Source: Elusimicrobiota bacterium
GTDB lineage: Bacteria > Elusimicrobiota > Elusimicrobia > UBA1565 > UBA9628
Reading direction: 5' to 3'
Assembly: GCA_016194705.1 (NCBI GenBank)
Contig: JACQAZ010000014.1
Span: forward strand, 1-64,000
Length of the DNA stretch: 64,000 nt
Shown: one piece after another, positions 7,570 through 15,624 of the stretch
Layout: the number at the start of each line of letters is the position of its first letter
How positions within the stretch are numbered: position 1 is the stretch's first letter
Notes under the pieces: model-generated
Database searches by the model: none
The model's input: the letters and a program-made list of their open reading frames with translations, nothing else
Told to the model about the DNA's origin: nothing
Made by a program: the position numbers and the translations under genes

Positions 7570-8472
7570 CTACTCCTTGGGCACGAGCACGATCTCGATG
7601 CGCCGGTTCTGCGCCCGGCCCTCGGTCGTCTCGTTGGAGGCGATCGGACGGAATTCGCCGTAGCCCGCCGCGATCAGCTTCTTGCCGTCGATCTTGGCCG
7701 TGTCCTCGATGTAGCGCGCCACCGCCGTGGCCCTCGCCGTGGAGAGCTCCCAGTTGGACGGGTATTTGGATTGGAGCGCGGCGGTGATGGGCTTGTTGTC
7801 GGTGTGCCCCTCGATGCGGATGTCCTTGTCGGCCACATTGCTCAAGACGCTGCCGACCTTGTCGAGGACCTTCTTGCCGTCGGTCTTGACGTCGGCCATC
7901 CCTGAGTCGAACAGGATCTTGTCCACCATGTTGACCGTGAGCTTGCCCTTGAGCTGGGTGATCGTGACCTGGCCCGCCGCGATCTCCGACTTGAGGCCGG
8001 CGGTGAGGTCCTCGTAATTCTTCTTGACCTTGTCGAGTTCGGCTTGTTTGGCGGTCTCGAGCGATCTCTTCTCGGATTGGGCCGAGGACAGTCTGGACTG
8101 CAGATCGACGATCTGCGACTTGAGGCCGTCGCGTTCCTTTATAAGGTCGGCGACCTGCTTCGTCAGCTCTCCCTTCTTGGCGTCGAGGGCCTGCTGGATG
8201 TCCTTGTTGGACTGTTGGAGATTGGCGTTCTGCTCGCCGGAGGATTTGAGCTGGCTCTTAAGATCGAGCTGGATCTTCTGGCCGGCCTCTGTCGCCTGCG
8301 AGCTTGCGAGCTTGAGGGCGTCCAAGTCCTTCTGGAGCCCCGCCGCTTTGGCCTCCGCGGCCTCGGCGCGCTTCTGCTGGGAGGCCGCCTCAGCCTGCTG
8401 GGTCTGGTACTTCCCGGTGGTCACGCAGCCGGCCGCGAGCAGCGCGGGAAGGAAAACGAGAGTTCGTTTCAT
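7570..8472 (-). CDS. OmpA-domain lipoprotein with coiled coil
   Basis: This encodes a 300-residue lipoprotein. The signal peptide ends in a lipobox (LLAAGC, lipidated Cys16). A long Gln/Ala/Lys-rich coiled coil runs from about 20 to 165, and an OmpA/MotB peptidoglycan-binding domain fills about 180-300 (LFDSGMADVKTDGKKVL, IRIEGHTDNKPI, WELSTARATAVARYI, GYGEFRPIASNET, NRRIEIVLVP). The HTDN and NRRIEI signatures are those of peptidoglycan-binding OmpA domains. It probably tethers a membrane to the cell wall. A GAGGAG ribosome site precedes the ATG, 12 bases after the HAD gene stop. Confidence 0.9.
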   Translation of the reverse strand: MKRTLVFLPALLAAGCVTTGKYQTQQAEAASQQKRAEAAEAKAAGLQKDLDALKLASSQATEAGQKIQLDLKSQLKSSGEQNANLQQSNKDIQQALDAKKGELTKQVADLIKERDGLKSQIVDLQSRLSSAQSEKRSLETAKQAELDKVKKNYEDLTAGLKSEIAAGQVTITQLKGKLTVNMVDKILFDSGMADVKTDGKKVLDKVGSVLSNVADKDIRIEGHTDNKPITAALQSKYPSNWELSTARATAVARYIEDTAKIDGKKLIAAGYGEFRPIASNETTEGRAQNRRIEIVLVPKE

Positions 8473-8484
8473 GGGAATGTCTCC

Positions 8485-9177
8485 TCAGGGTTTCCCCGAA
8501 GATAGCAAATTCGCGAGCGTCTTCAAATCGGGAACTTCGAGATCGGGCTCGGCGCAAGCTCCTCCCATCTTGGCGCCGCGGCGGTTGACCCAGACCGTGG
8601 CCAAGCCCAAGGCTCGGGCCGGAGCGACATCGTGGAACAAGCTCTGGGCCGAGTGCAGGACCTTGTCCGATGGCCGACCCATGACCTCCAACGCGCGGCG
8701 GAAGTTCATCGGCGAAGGCTTGTAGGAGCCGACCCGCTGGGCCGTGATCATCCAGTCGAAGGGATGCTCCAAAGTCCTCGAGGTGGCGGCGAGAAGGTCG
8801 TCGTCCGTGTTCGAGATCACGGCCAGCCTGAAGCGCTTCTTGAGGTCCTTGAGCGCCGCGACCGCGTCGGGGAATGGCTTCCAACTCTTGAGCGACTCAG
8901 CCAGGCTCGCGCGCTCGGCGGCGTTAGGCTCGAAGCCGAGGCCTCGCCCGATCTCGCCTACGCAGCGCGCCATGATCTCCCGGTAGGGAAGGTACGGACC
9001 CCGCTGCACCCCGCGTTCGGCCTCCTCATAAAGCTCCAGGACGCGGCGATCATCTGCGCGGACCCCGTGCCGCTCGAGGATCGGCCGCAGAGCCGAGAGT
9101 ATCCCGGCCTCCCAGTCGATGAGGGTCCCGTAGCAGTCGAAGGTCAGGACCTCGTATTCGCGCGAGGGAAGGGCCAT
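8485..9177 (-). CDS. HAD-family hydrolase (haloacid dehalogenase type II-like)
   Basis: This encodes 230 residues with HAD motif I FDCYGTLIDW at about 14-23 (first Asp is the nucleophile), motif II AVISNTDDD at about 118-126, and motif III with the catalytic Lys in SYKPSPMNF. Cap-domain helices lie between motifs I and II. This is the type II haloacid dehalogenase / epoxide-hydrolase-like branch of the superfamily. The substrate cannot be told from sequence and a phosphatase role is as likely as dehalogenation. Its ATG overlaps the NUDIX stop by one base (TAATG), which indicates translational coupling. Confidence 0.85.
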   Translation of the reverse strand: MALPSREYEVLTFDCYGTLIDWEAGILSALRPILERHGVRADDRRVLELYEEAERGVQRGPYLPYREIMARCVGEIGRGLGFEPNAAERASLAESLKSWKPFPDAVAALKDLKKRFRLAVISNTDDDLLAATSRTLEHPFDWMITAQRVGSYKPSPMNFRRALEVMGRPSDKVLHSAQSLFHDVAPARALGLATVWVNRRGAKMGGACAEPDLEVPDLKTLANLLSSGKP

Positions 9178-9638
9178 TAGAGCAGGTCCGGCAACCTCCG
9201 CGCGAACTCGAGGTCAGACGGGAACATCTCCTCGGTGGGTATGCTCGCCAGGGGCGCCCAGAACAGGCTCAGGACGTCCTCGTTGTTGCCGCCGACCTTC
9301 AGAATCCCGGCGGTCTTCTCGACGAGCCAATAGATGCTCACGATCTGCATCGGGGCTTGCGTCGAGATGTGCGCTGCCTCGCTGGCGTAGAGGACCCTCA
9401 CAGGGTCGATGGAGAGACCGGTCTCCTCGCGATACTCGCGCCGCAGGGCCTCGATGGGGCCCTCGCCGAGGTCGACGCCGCCCCCCGGGAAGTTGACGAA
9501 CTGGCGGTCGACGAAGCGGCTGCGCGTCAGCAGGACCTCGCCGCCGCGCCGCAGGACGCCGTAGATGCGGCAGGAGAAACGTTCGGGAGCCAGCGCGGGA
9601 TCGAGCCCCTTCTTAGGAGAGGGAAGAAAGGAATCCAT
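9177..9638 (-). CDS. NUDIX hydrolase
   Basis: This encodes 153 residues with a complete Nudix box at about residues 53-75 (G53 x5 E59 x7 R67-E68 x2 E71-E72 x G74). The catalytic Glu pair lies in REYREETG. Nudix enzymes hydrolyse nucleoside diphosphate derivatives. No residues outside the box point to a specific substrate. It overlaps the upstream metallo-beta-lactamase-fold gene by 26 bases and the downstream HAD gene by one, so these are one operon. Confidence 0.9.
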   Translation of the reverse strand: MDSFLPSPKKGLDPALAPERFSCRIYGVLRRGGEVLLTRSRFVDRQFVNFPGGGVDLGEGPIEALRREYREETGLSIDPVRVLYASEAAHISTQAPMQIVSIYWLVEKTAGILKVGGNNEDVLSLFWAPLASIPTEEMFPSDLEFARRLPDLL

Positions 9639-10209
9639 GGACCTGGGCCTTGGCGTCCGAGAGCAGGGGATCGCCGTCGGCCATGAGCACGGCGTCGAAA
9701 TCGCAGTCGCGCAGGCGCTGAAGGGATTTCCTGAGCCTCTGGGGGTCGTCGAGCTTCGCCTCGGGGATCAGCCTGAGCGCTCCGTTGGGCGCGATGATCG
9801 CGTCGCCGAGCAGGAGGAGCTTCCTCGCGCGCCAGTAGAGGCCGATCTCGCCTTGAGATTTCCCCGGCAGATGCAGAACTTCCAAAGCGCCGCCGAGGAC
9901 CTCGCCGTCCTGGACCTTGCGGTCGACCGGGATGTCGGCCGCGGCGACGTCGGCCTCATGCATCGCGACCGGAGCGGCCTTGCGCTTGAGAAACCAATCC
10001 AAGGCGCGGACGTGGTTGCGGTTGGTGATGACGAAGAGATCCGGCACCAGGCCGAGCTGGTCGTAATAGGCCTCGTCGTCGCGAGACAGGGTCGGCGGGT
10101 CGACCACGACGACGCTTGTCCCAGTCGCGAGGAGGAAGCCGTTGAAGTTATATTTCTTCTCCGTGTTGAAGTAGCCCCAGCTGTAGACCCCTTCGGCCAG
10201 ACGGATCAT
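9613..10209 (-). CDS. Metallo-beta-lactamase-fold protein with degenerate metal site
   Basis: This encodes 198 residues. The fold is recognisable: N-terminal strands (VYSWGYFN, NFNGFLLATGTSVVVVDPP), the loop where HxHxDH normally sits (ITNRNHVRAL at 61-70), then LHLPGKSQGEIGLY at 112-125 and LLLLGDAII at 132-139. Only one His of the HxHxDH motif is left (H66) and the usual PGH motif reads PGKSQGE, so most zinc ligands are missing. It is probably catalytically altered or a binding protein. The ATG at 10209 overlaps the desaturase stop by four bases, which fixes the start; reading further upstream gives only out-of-frame sequence. Confidence 0.75.
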   Translation of the reverse strand: MIRLAEGVYSWGYFNTEKKYNFNGFLLATGTSVVVVDPPTLSRDDEAYYDQLGLVPDLFVITNRNHVRALDWFLKRKAAPVAMHEADVAAADIPVDRKVQDGEVLGGALEVLHLPGKSQGEIGLYWRARKLLLLGDAIIAPNGALRLIPEAKLDDPQRLRKSLQRLRDCDFDAVLMADGDPLLSDAKAQVHGFLSSLS

Positions 10210-11072
10210 AAGGCGGATGCCGAGGGCCGAAGGCGTGCCAGCGCCGTGCGCAGGTCCCAGATCAGCCCGCCCTCCGCCCTTATCCCTTCTTCGATCTGGC
10301 CGAAGGCCGCCCGATAGCGGTACCACGGCACGGTCGGGAAGAGGTGGTGCAGGAGGTGTATGTTCTGCGCGAGGAACAGAGGATCGAGATACCGCGGCGC
10401 GATGGCGGCCGTGTCCTTGAGCCGGCCCCGTCCCGTGTGCGGGCGGTGCGGCCAGTAGTCGAAGAGAAAGCCCAGAGCCGCGCCGGCGAGCTGGGCCGGC
10501 ACGAACCAGTAAAGGACCAGCGCCTTGGCATGGCCCGACCACGCGGCCGAAGCGAAAGCCAGGACGATGAGCGCGACGGTCCCGACGGAGCGCGCATAGA
10601 CGCCGTCGCGGCGGCCCAGGCGCGTGAAGTAGCTCCAGTAGTGCATCTCGAGCATCGTGAAGCAGCGCAGGACGGTCGTCGCGACCGTCGCTCCGGCCAC
10701 CCAGAAGTCGGGGTCCTCCGCCGGGTCGTTGGTGTGCGCGTGGTGGTGCAGATGGTTGCGGCGGAAGGCCTCGAAGGGCCCGAAGAGGACCAGCGCGGCG
10801 ATGGAGCCGCAGGACTCGTTGATCGAAACGATCTTCGAGAGCGACTTGTGCGCCGCGTCGTGAGCGACGGTGAACTGGCAGTAGGCCGCGACGGAGCAGA
10901 CCAGAACCGCGAGAGGGACCGGCACAAGCCCGCCGAAGCCCGCCGCCGCGCAAGACAACTGGACGGCCAGGGCTCCAAGATGCAGCGCCACGGTCGGCCA
11001 AGCGGTCTCGTTCGGGCCGAGTTCGTAGGGCCGAACCAACGCGGGATTGATCTTGGAGCTCGAGCCGCTCAT
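10206..11072 (-). CDS. Membrane fatty-acid desaturase / carotene-hydroxylase-like diiron enzyme
   Basis: This encodes 288 residues with four or five membrane helices and the three His boxes of membrane diiron desaturases and hydroxylases: HDAAH at 71-75, HLHHHAH at 107-113 (a dense box), and HLLHH near residue 245. The domain order and size fit the fatty-acid desaturase superfamily, which includes beta-carotene hydroxylases. The substrate cannot be assigned. The reaction would need O2, which is of note next to the ferredoxin-linked enzymes elsewhere in the window. It is the first gene of a six-gene minus-strand operon reaching to 7147. Confidence 0.85.
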   Translation of the reverse strand: MSGSSSKINPALVRPYELGPNETAWPTVALHLGALAVQLSCAAAGFGGLVPVPLAVLVCSVAAYCQFTVAHDAAHKSLSKIVSINESCGSIAALVLFGPFEAFRRNHLHHHAHTNDPAEDPDFWVAGATVATTVLRCFTMLEMHYWSYFTRLGRRDGVYARSVGTVALIVLAFASAAWSGHAKALVLYWFVPAQLAGAALGFLFDYWPHRPHTGRGRLKDTAAIAPRYLDPLFLAQNIHLLHHLFPTVPWYRYRAAFGQIEEGIRAEGGLIWDLRTALARLRPSASAL

Positions 11073-11191
11073 GTCTTGGATTTTACCGCTTTTCCCGGCG
11101 GGCTACAACCTCGCAGGAAATTCCGACCCGCTTTGGCGGCCGCGGCGCATCGCGCCGGGCCAAAGGTCCTATGCGCGATATAGGTCTTTAG

Positions 11192-11221
11192 TTGCATTCG
11201 TTCACGGCCTTGTTATAGAAT
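11192..11221 (+). promoter_or_regulatory. Sigma70-type promoter
   Basis: TTGCAT at 11192-11197 and TAGAAT at 11216-11221 are separated by 18 bases (alternatively TATAGA at 11214-11219 with 16). Transcription would begin near 11228 and give a normal leader carrying GGAGG at 11256-11260, six bases before the GTG at 11267. Confidence 0.55.
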
Positions 11222-11266
11222 TGTGTCGCGTCGACGCCTGGGAATATCAGCCATCGGAGGCATAAC

Positions 11267-12573
11267 GTGAGAAAAGGTCTCGCCGTCGCTCTCGTCGCAG
11301 CGCTTCTCCAAAACAGCGTCGCGGCTCTGGCCGAGGTACTGCCCGCATTGACCGAGCCCGCGGGGCAGGTCCGTTCCGAAGCCGAGTTGCTCCTCGCGGC
11401 TCCGCGCCCGTCGCCTGAGCCGCGTCCGGCCCCGGCGCCAAGGCCGTCGCCCCCGCCGTCTCCACGGCCGACGCCCACGCCGACGCCGTCTCCTCGGCCG
11501 ACGCCCACGCCGACGCCGTCTCCTCGGCCGACGCCCACGCCGACGCCGTCTCCTCGGCCGACGCCCACGCCGACGCCGTCTCCTCGGCCGACGCCCACGC
11601 CGACGCCGTCTCCAATGGCAACGGCGGGACGCATCAGCCTCCGCCCAAGCCCCAGCCGATCGATCGCGGCCGCGTCATCGATCCGGTCCGCGACGGACAT
11701 AAGGTGGATCACCCGCGCAAGGGTCCCGACGGCCGGCCGATCCAGGATAAGCCTTGGCAGGACAAGAACGGCCGTACGATCCCGCCCACCAAAGACCATC
11801 AAGGCGACATGCACCGGCGTGACCGGGACGCGCGCGACATCGATAAGCGCTGGGACCGCAACGACCACCGCTACCATTGGCACGATTGGGACGGACATCG
11901 CGTCTGCCACCATTACGACCAATGGGGCTATCACTGGTACGGCTGGTACTACGGGAGCTATTACTTCTGGATGCGCTACTACTACGACTACTGGTGGTGG
12001 TACGACCCCTACTGGCACCGCTGGTGCTATCAGCGCGACGGCTCTTTCTGGTGGGTCGATCCAGCGACCGGAGATCTCTATATCGTGATCGACGGCCGCT
12101 TCTACAAGTACCGCGACGGCTCCGGCGGGGTGATCGTCGTCCCCGATCCGACGCCTCCGGTCGAAGTGCCGCCGGGCCCGGCCGATCCCGCGCCGAACCC
12201 GGGCTCCAACTCCTTCTACAGCGCCGACGGCACGCGCCTGGTGCAGATCGACGGCGACGCGAAGAACGCCTTCCTCCACGACACGGCGGACCCGCCGGCT
12301 TTCGAGCCGGTGTTCCTGGCCGCGGGCGTGACCGAGGTGCGCTTCCAGAACGACGCCGACGGCAAGCTGCAGCGGATCCTGTGCCTCACCGAGGACGGCA
12401 GCTTCAAGGTCTTCGACCCGAACGGGGCATCGCTCGAGCCGAGCCAAGCCGATGAGCGCGCCGCGCTGACGCAGAGCCAGCTCGAGCAGCTGGCCGCTCC
12501 CAAGGTGAAGGCGAAATCGGTCGAGTCTTCGCCGGCCTTCAAGCTCCTGCAGCTGGTCCCGCGCTGGGATTAG
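11267..12573 (+). CDS. Secreted His/Tyr/Trp-rich protein interrupted by a frameshift
   Basis: The GTG at 11267, behind GGAGG, begins a signal peptide ([22 protein letters not shown]) and a Pro-rich linker of [10 protein letters not shown] repeats. After the repeats this frame turns to nonsense, while the frame one base back becomes clearly coding from about 11610 ([14 protein letters not shown]) to the stop at 12573. That frame has no start codon of its own between its stop at 11416 and a GTG at 11704. So signal peptide and body are in different frames: a frameshift, a sequencing error, or ribosomal slippage in the repeats. The body has a remarkable aromatic/His tract at about 11860-12060 ([20 protein letters not shown]), then a Pro linker and a folded C-terminal domain. 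A strong terminator follows. The family is unknown to me. Confidence 0.7.
11461..11610 (+). repeat. Five 30-bp tandem repeats
   Basis: Five units start at 11461, 11491, 11521, 11551 and 11581. Units two to five are identical and the first differs by one base at 11464. Each unit encodes one [10 protein letters not shown] decapeptide in the signal-peptide frame. Because 30 is a multiple of three, gain or loss of whole units changes linker length but not frame. Confidence 0.95.
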
Positions 12574-12585
12574 CCCTGCAATAAA

Positions 12586-12622
12586 AGGGCCCCGCCCCGG
12601 GAAACCGGGGCGGGGCCTTTCC
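12586..12622. terminator. Bidirectional intrinsic terminator
   Basis: A 13-bp GC stem (12588-12600 with 12605-12617) closes on a GAAA tetraloop. It is flanked by AAAA on the left and CCTTTCCTTT on the right, so it can work in both directions. It lies between the convergent stops of the His/Tyr/Trp-rich gene (12573) and the Mut7-C gene (12640). Confidence 0.9.
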
Positions 12623-12639
12623 TTTGCGGTCCCGCCGGG

Positions 12640-13104
12640 CTACAGCCCCAGCTTCTCGAGCTTCTTGATCGTGCGCTCGGTGTGGGTCCCGTTCCAGTAC
12701 ATCCTCTTGCACGAGGGGCAGCGGAAGAACGGGGTCTTGAGCTCGCGCACGAGCGGCGGCACCAATGGCAGCGCCTGCTCGCGCGTCAGCTCGTCCAAGG
12801 CGGCGTTGCAGTAGGTGCAGCGCGTGAAGAGCCTTTTGCGGTCCGGCTTGAGCCCCAATTCGCGCTGGAGCTGCTTGAGCTGGTCCTCGAAGCGCTGGGT
12901 GCGCACGACGATCATGCGCAGGCCCTCGACCGCCGGGATCTTCGTGTCCCGGGTCAGGAAGACGCGGCCTTCGCGATGGGCGACCTCCAGAAGTTCGAGG
13001 TCGGTCTGCCCCTGGCCCTGCGCGTAGCTGGCGTCATAGCCAAGCAGAATCAACCAACGCGCAAGCTTGCCGAGCATGCTGTCGGCCAGGAACTTCGGCT
13101 CCAT
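12640..13104 (-). CDS. Mut7-C family RNase-domain protein
   Basis: This encodes 154 residues that match the Mut7-C domain. The N-terminal PIN-like part has FLADSMLGKLARWL (first Asp likely catalytic) and FLTRDTK at about 50-56. The C-terminal half has a zinc ribbon built from CTYC at about 95-98 and CPSC near 133-136, followed by MYWNGTHTERT. Proteins of this family are predicted metal-dependent ribonucleases. It is the second gene after the secreted protein at 13114-13830, nine bases away, which may be chance co-transcription. Confidence 0.85.
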   Translation of the reverse strand: MEPKFLADSMLGKLARWLILLGYDASYAQGQGQTDLELLEVAHREGRVFLTRDTKIPAVEGLRMIVVRTQRFEDQLKQLQRELGLKPDRKRLFTRCTYCNAALDELTREQALPLVPPLVRELKTPFFRCPSCKRMYWNGTHTERTIKKLEKLGL

Positions 13105-13113
13105 GCGGCGCGA

Positions 13114-13830
13114 CTACCACTGCCAGTCTTCGTCGTCTCCCGTGAGCATCTCGAGATGCCGGGCCACGTACTTCTCCTTCTGCTGGCGGCGTCTGGCGAT
13201 CTTCTCGTTGAGCTTCGACATCTCGATCTGCATCTTCTTGACCTGCAGCTCCTTCTCGTTCAAGTTGGCGTCGAAAAGCTCTCCCACGGCCTTTTCGAGC
13301 TTGGCCTTGAGGGCGTCCTTGTCCTTGGCGTCCGCCTTCTTGTACTGATCCATGAGATCGCGCACGGCGCGGTGGGCCCGGTTCGACTTCACGAACTGGT
13401 CCCGCGTGTCGGGGTCCCGGTACATATTCCAGATTTCCGCGAGCCTGCGCTTGTACGAATCCGGGAGCTTCGCCTTCGACTCGACGAGGTGCGCGTGCAG
13501 GGCGGGCTCATTGCCCTTGAGGAATTCCAAAAGGTCCTTCTCCTGGGCTTCCGTCGGCGGAGGGCCCATGAACCCCCAGCCTGTCGCCCCGGGACCGCCG
13601 GGGCCGCCGCCGCGCCGGTCGCCGCGCGGCCCGCCCATGTCCGGTCCCATGTCAGGCCCGCCCATCTCGGAAATGCCCTGGCCGGGCTGCTGCATCTGTC
13701 CCTGCTCCCCGCCCTGCGCGGGAGGGCCGGCGGGACCTCGTCCGCCCTGCCCTTGCTGCCCCGGCTGCGCTCCCGCCGACGACACGCCCCACGCCAATAG
13801 GACCGACCACAGCATCGCTCTCGTCTTCAT
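13114..13830 (-). CDS. Secreted Gly/Pro/Gln-rich protein with helical C-terminus
   Basis: This encodes 238 residues. The ATG at 13830 gives a signal peptide (MLWSVLLAWGVSSAGAQ). About 60 residues of Gly/Pro/Gln/Met-rich sequence (QGQGGRGPAGPP, DMGPDMGGP) follow, then about 140 residues predicted as long amphipathic helices with many Lys, Glu and Gln (LNEKIARRRQQKEKYVARH), ending DEDWQW. The helical part loosely recalls periplasmic CpxP-type proteins but I cannot claim homology. I recognise no family. Confidence 0.65.
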   Translation of the reverse strand: MKTRAMLWSVLLAWGVSSAGAQPGQQGQGGRGPAGPPAQGGEQGQMQQPGQGISEMGGPDMGPDMGGPRGDRRGGGPGGPGATGWGFMGPPPTEAQEKDLLEFLKGNEPALHAHLVESKAKLPDSYKRRLAEIWNMYRDPDTRDQFVKSNRAHRAVRDLMDQYKKADAKDKDALKAKLEKAVGELFDANLNEKELQVKKMQIEMSKLNEKIARRRQQKEKYVARHLEMLTGDDEDWQW

Positions 13831-13900
13831 GATTGTCCCCCCGGCCGCCAAATGGAATGCCTGGGGCGATTCTAGTGTATCCGCTGCTCCGGCGGCAAGA

Positions 13901-13935
13901 GAAAAAATTCCCCCGGGCTCGCTGCGCCCGGGGGA
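13901..13935 (-). terminator. Intrinsic terminator of the gap-pgk-secG-tRNA-Leu transcript
   Basis: On the minus strand, a 10-bp stem (13926-13935 with 13909-13918) with a 7-base loop is followed directly by ATTTTTTCTCTT. This is a textbook intrinsic terminator, placed nine bases beyond the 3' end of tRNA-Leu. Confidence 0.9.
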
Positions 13936-13943
13936 TTGGAGAT

Positions 13944-14027
13944 TTGCGCGGGGGGAGACTTGAACTCCCAAGCCCTTTCGGGCATACGCACCTCAAGCGT
14001 ACGTGTCTGCCAGTTCCACCACCCGCG
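13944..14027 (-). tRNA. tRNA-Leu (anticodon GAG)
   Basis: This is an 84-base class II tRNA on the minus strand. The acceptor stem GCGCGGG pairs with CCCGCGC, the anticodon stem TACGC/GCGTA holds the loop TTGAGGT (anticodon GAG), a long variable arm reads TGCCCGAAAGGGCTT, and the T arm contains GTTCAAGTC. CCA is not encoded (AATC follows the discriminator). A tRNA-Leu directly after secG is a common bacterial arrangement. Confidence 0.95.
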
Positions 14028-14039
14028 CGAAATCGTGGT

Positions 14040-14378
14040 CTACTTGTCCGGCGGAGCCGGCGGCGTGGGAGGCACCCCCGGCGGAACCGGAGGGGCGGCC
14101 GCCGGAGGCGGCGACAACGGCGTCCGGCCCGTCACGCTCGACATTCCGGAACGGCTCGAGAGCAAGGTCAGGAAAAGGGAGGTGAAGGCGAAGAGGCAGG
14201 CCAAGCCCGTGGTCACGTTCTTCATGAAGCTCGAGCCCGTGGGCGTCGTGATCAAGGAGTCGCCGCTGCCGCCAAAAACGGAGAGCCCCGCTCCGCGGCC
14301 GGTCTGCAGAAGGACCACCATGATCATCAAAATGCAGGCGACGATGTGCAGGACGCGGATGAAGGCGTAGATCAGCAT
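14040..14378 (-). CDS. secG: Preprotein translocase subunit SecG
   Basis: This encodes 112 residues with two membrane helices (VLHIVACILMIMVVLLQ and TTGLACLFAFTSLFLTLL) joined by the conserved SecG loop GRGAGLSVFGGSGDSL. SecG binds SecYE and helps cycle SecA during export. The C-terminal 30 residues are Pro-rich, longer than usual. It starts 24 bases after the pgk stop and is followed by tRNA-Leu, the order seen in many bacteria. Confidence 0.93.
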   Translation of the reverse strand: MLIYAFIRVLHIVACILMIMVVLLQTGRGAGLSVFGGSGDSLITTPTGSSFMKNVTTGLACLFAFTSLFLTLLSSRSGMSSVTGRTPLSPPPAAAPPVPPGVPPTPPAPPDK

Positions 14379-14402
14379 GGCAGGATTATACCACTTGGCC
14401 GC

Positions 14403-15623
14403 CTAGGATGCCAAGGCGGCCAGGCCGGGAAGGATCTTGCCCTCCAGGAGCTCGAGGCTCGCCCCGCCGCCCGTCGAACAGTGGGTCATCTGGTCGGAGA
14501 GGCCCGCCTTGGCCAGCACCGCGAGGCTGTCGCCTCCGCCCACGATCGTGACGGCGCCTTTCTGCGTCGCCTCGGCCATCGCGGCCGCGATCGCCAGGCT
14601 CCCCTTGGCGAAGGCCTCGATCTCGAAGATGCCCATCGGGCCGTTCCAGAAGATGGTCTTGGCCTTGGCGATCTGCTCCCCGAAAAACTCGATCGTGTGC
14701 GGGCCGATGTCGACCCCGATGAGCTCGGGCGGTATCGCCATGCCCTGGGTGACGGTCGTCTGCGCTTCGGCTTTGATCTCCCGGACGGCCACGTGGTCGG
14801 CGGGCAGGAGGCACTCGACCTTCTTGGCGTAGGCCTTCTCGACGACCCCCTGGGCGTCCTGGAGCTTGTCTTTCTCAAGCAGAGACTTGCCGATCGAGAC
14901 CCCCTGCGCCTGCAGGAAGGTGTAGGCCATGCCTCCGCCGATGACGACGGCGTCGACGCGGTCGAGCAGCTTGTGCAGAACGCCGAGCTTGTCGGAAACC
15001 TTGGCGCCGCCGATGACCGCGAGGAAGGGGCGGGTCGGGTTGCCGATGACGCGGTCGAGGAACTCGAGCTCGCGCTGCACGAGCAGCCCGATGGCGCCGG
15101 GAAGGAACTTCGGCACGCCCACCGTCGAGGCATGCGCCCGGTGGATCGCGCCGAAGGCGTCCTGGACGAAGAAGTCTCCGAGCTTGGAGAGGGCCTTCGC
15201 GAAGTCCGGATCGTTGGCCTCCTCGCCCGCGTGAAAGCGCAGGTTCTCCATGAGGGCCACCCCGCCCGGCTTCAAAGACGACACCGCCTTCTCCGCCGCC
15301 GCGCCGACGCAGTCCGGGACGAAAGCGACGGGGGCGCCGAGCAGCTTCTCGAGGGCGGCCGCCGCGGGCTTCAAGCTGTACTTGGCTTCGGGCTTTCCCT
15401 TCGGGCGACCGAGGTGGGAGACCAAGGCGATCTTGGCTCCCGCCTCCATGAGGTGCTTGATGGTGGGCACGGTCTCCTTGATCCGGGTGTCGTCCTCGAC
15501 TTTCCCGGCCTTCGAGAGCGGGACATTGAAGTCGACGCGCACGAGGACCCTCTTTCCCTTGAGCGTCATCTCTTGCAGCCGCTTGAGCTTGAGGGCCGAC
15601 TTGTTGTCCGCGGGCTCTGCCAT
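14403..15623 (-). CDS. pgk: Phosphoglycerate kinase
   Basis: This encodes a full-length 406-residue enzyme (usual length about 390-400). It transfers phosphate between 1,3-bisphosphoglycerate and ADP in glycolysis. The signatures are VLVRVDFNVPLS with DDTRIKETVPTI at the N-terminus, HLGRPKG, the hinge and nucleotide site GGAKVSDKLGVL, IFWNGPMGIFEIEAF, and the C-terminal GGGDSLAVLAKAG and STGGGASLE. It is preceded by arginase with one base between stop and start, in an operon with gap and secG. Confidence 0.97.
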   Translation of the reverse strand: MAEPADNKSALKLKRLQEMTLKGKRVLVRVDFNVPLSKAGKVEDDTRIKETVPTIKHLMEAGAKIALVSHLGRPKGKPEAKYSLKPAAAALEKLLGAPVAFVPDCVGAAAEKAVSSLKPGGVALMENLRFHAGEEANDPDFAKALSKLGDFFVQDAFGAIHRAHASTVGVPKFLPGAIGLLVQRELEFLDRVIGNPTRPFLAVIGGAKVSDKLGVLHKLLDRVDAVVIGGGMAYTFLQAQGVSIGKSLLEKDKLQDAQGVVEKAYAKKVECLLPADHVAVREIKAEAQTTVTQGMAIPPELIGVDIGPHTIEFFGEQIAKAKTIFWNGPMGIFEIEAFAKGSLAIAAAMAEATQKGAVTIVGGGDSLAVLAKAGLSDQMTHCSTGGGASLELLEGKILPGLAALAS

Positions 15624-15624
15624 A

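Noticed and set aside
11461..11610. CRISPR array
   Set aside because: The units are contiguous with no spacers and encode a decapeptide repeat.
11704..11709. GTG at 11704 as the start of the His/Tyr/Trp-rich gene
   Set aside because: Sensible coding sequence in that frame extends at least 90 bases further upstream, there is no ribosome site at 11704, and the product would lack the signal peptide.
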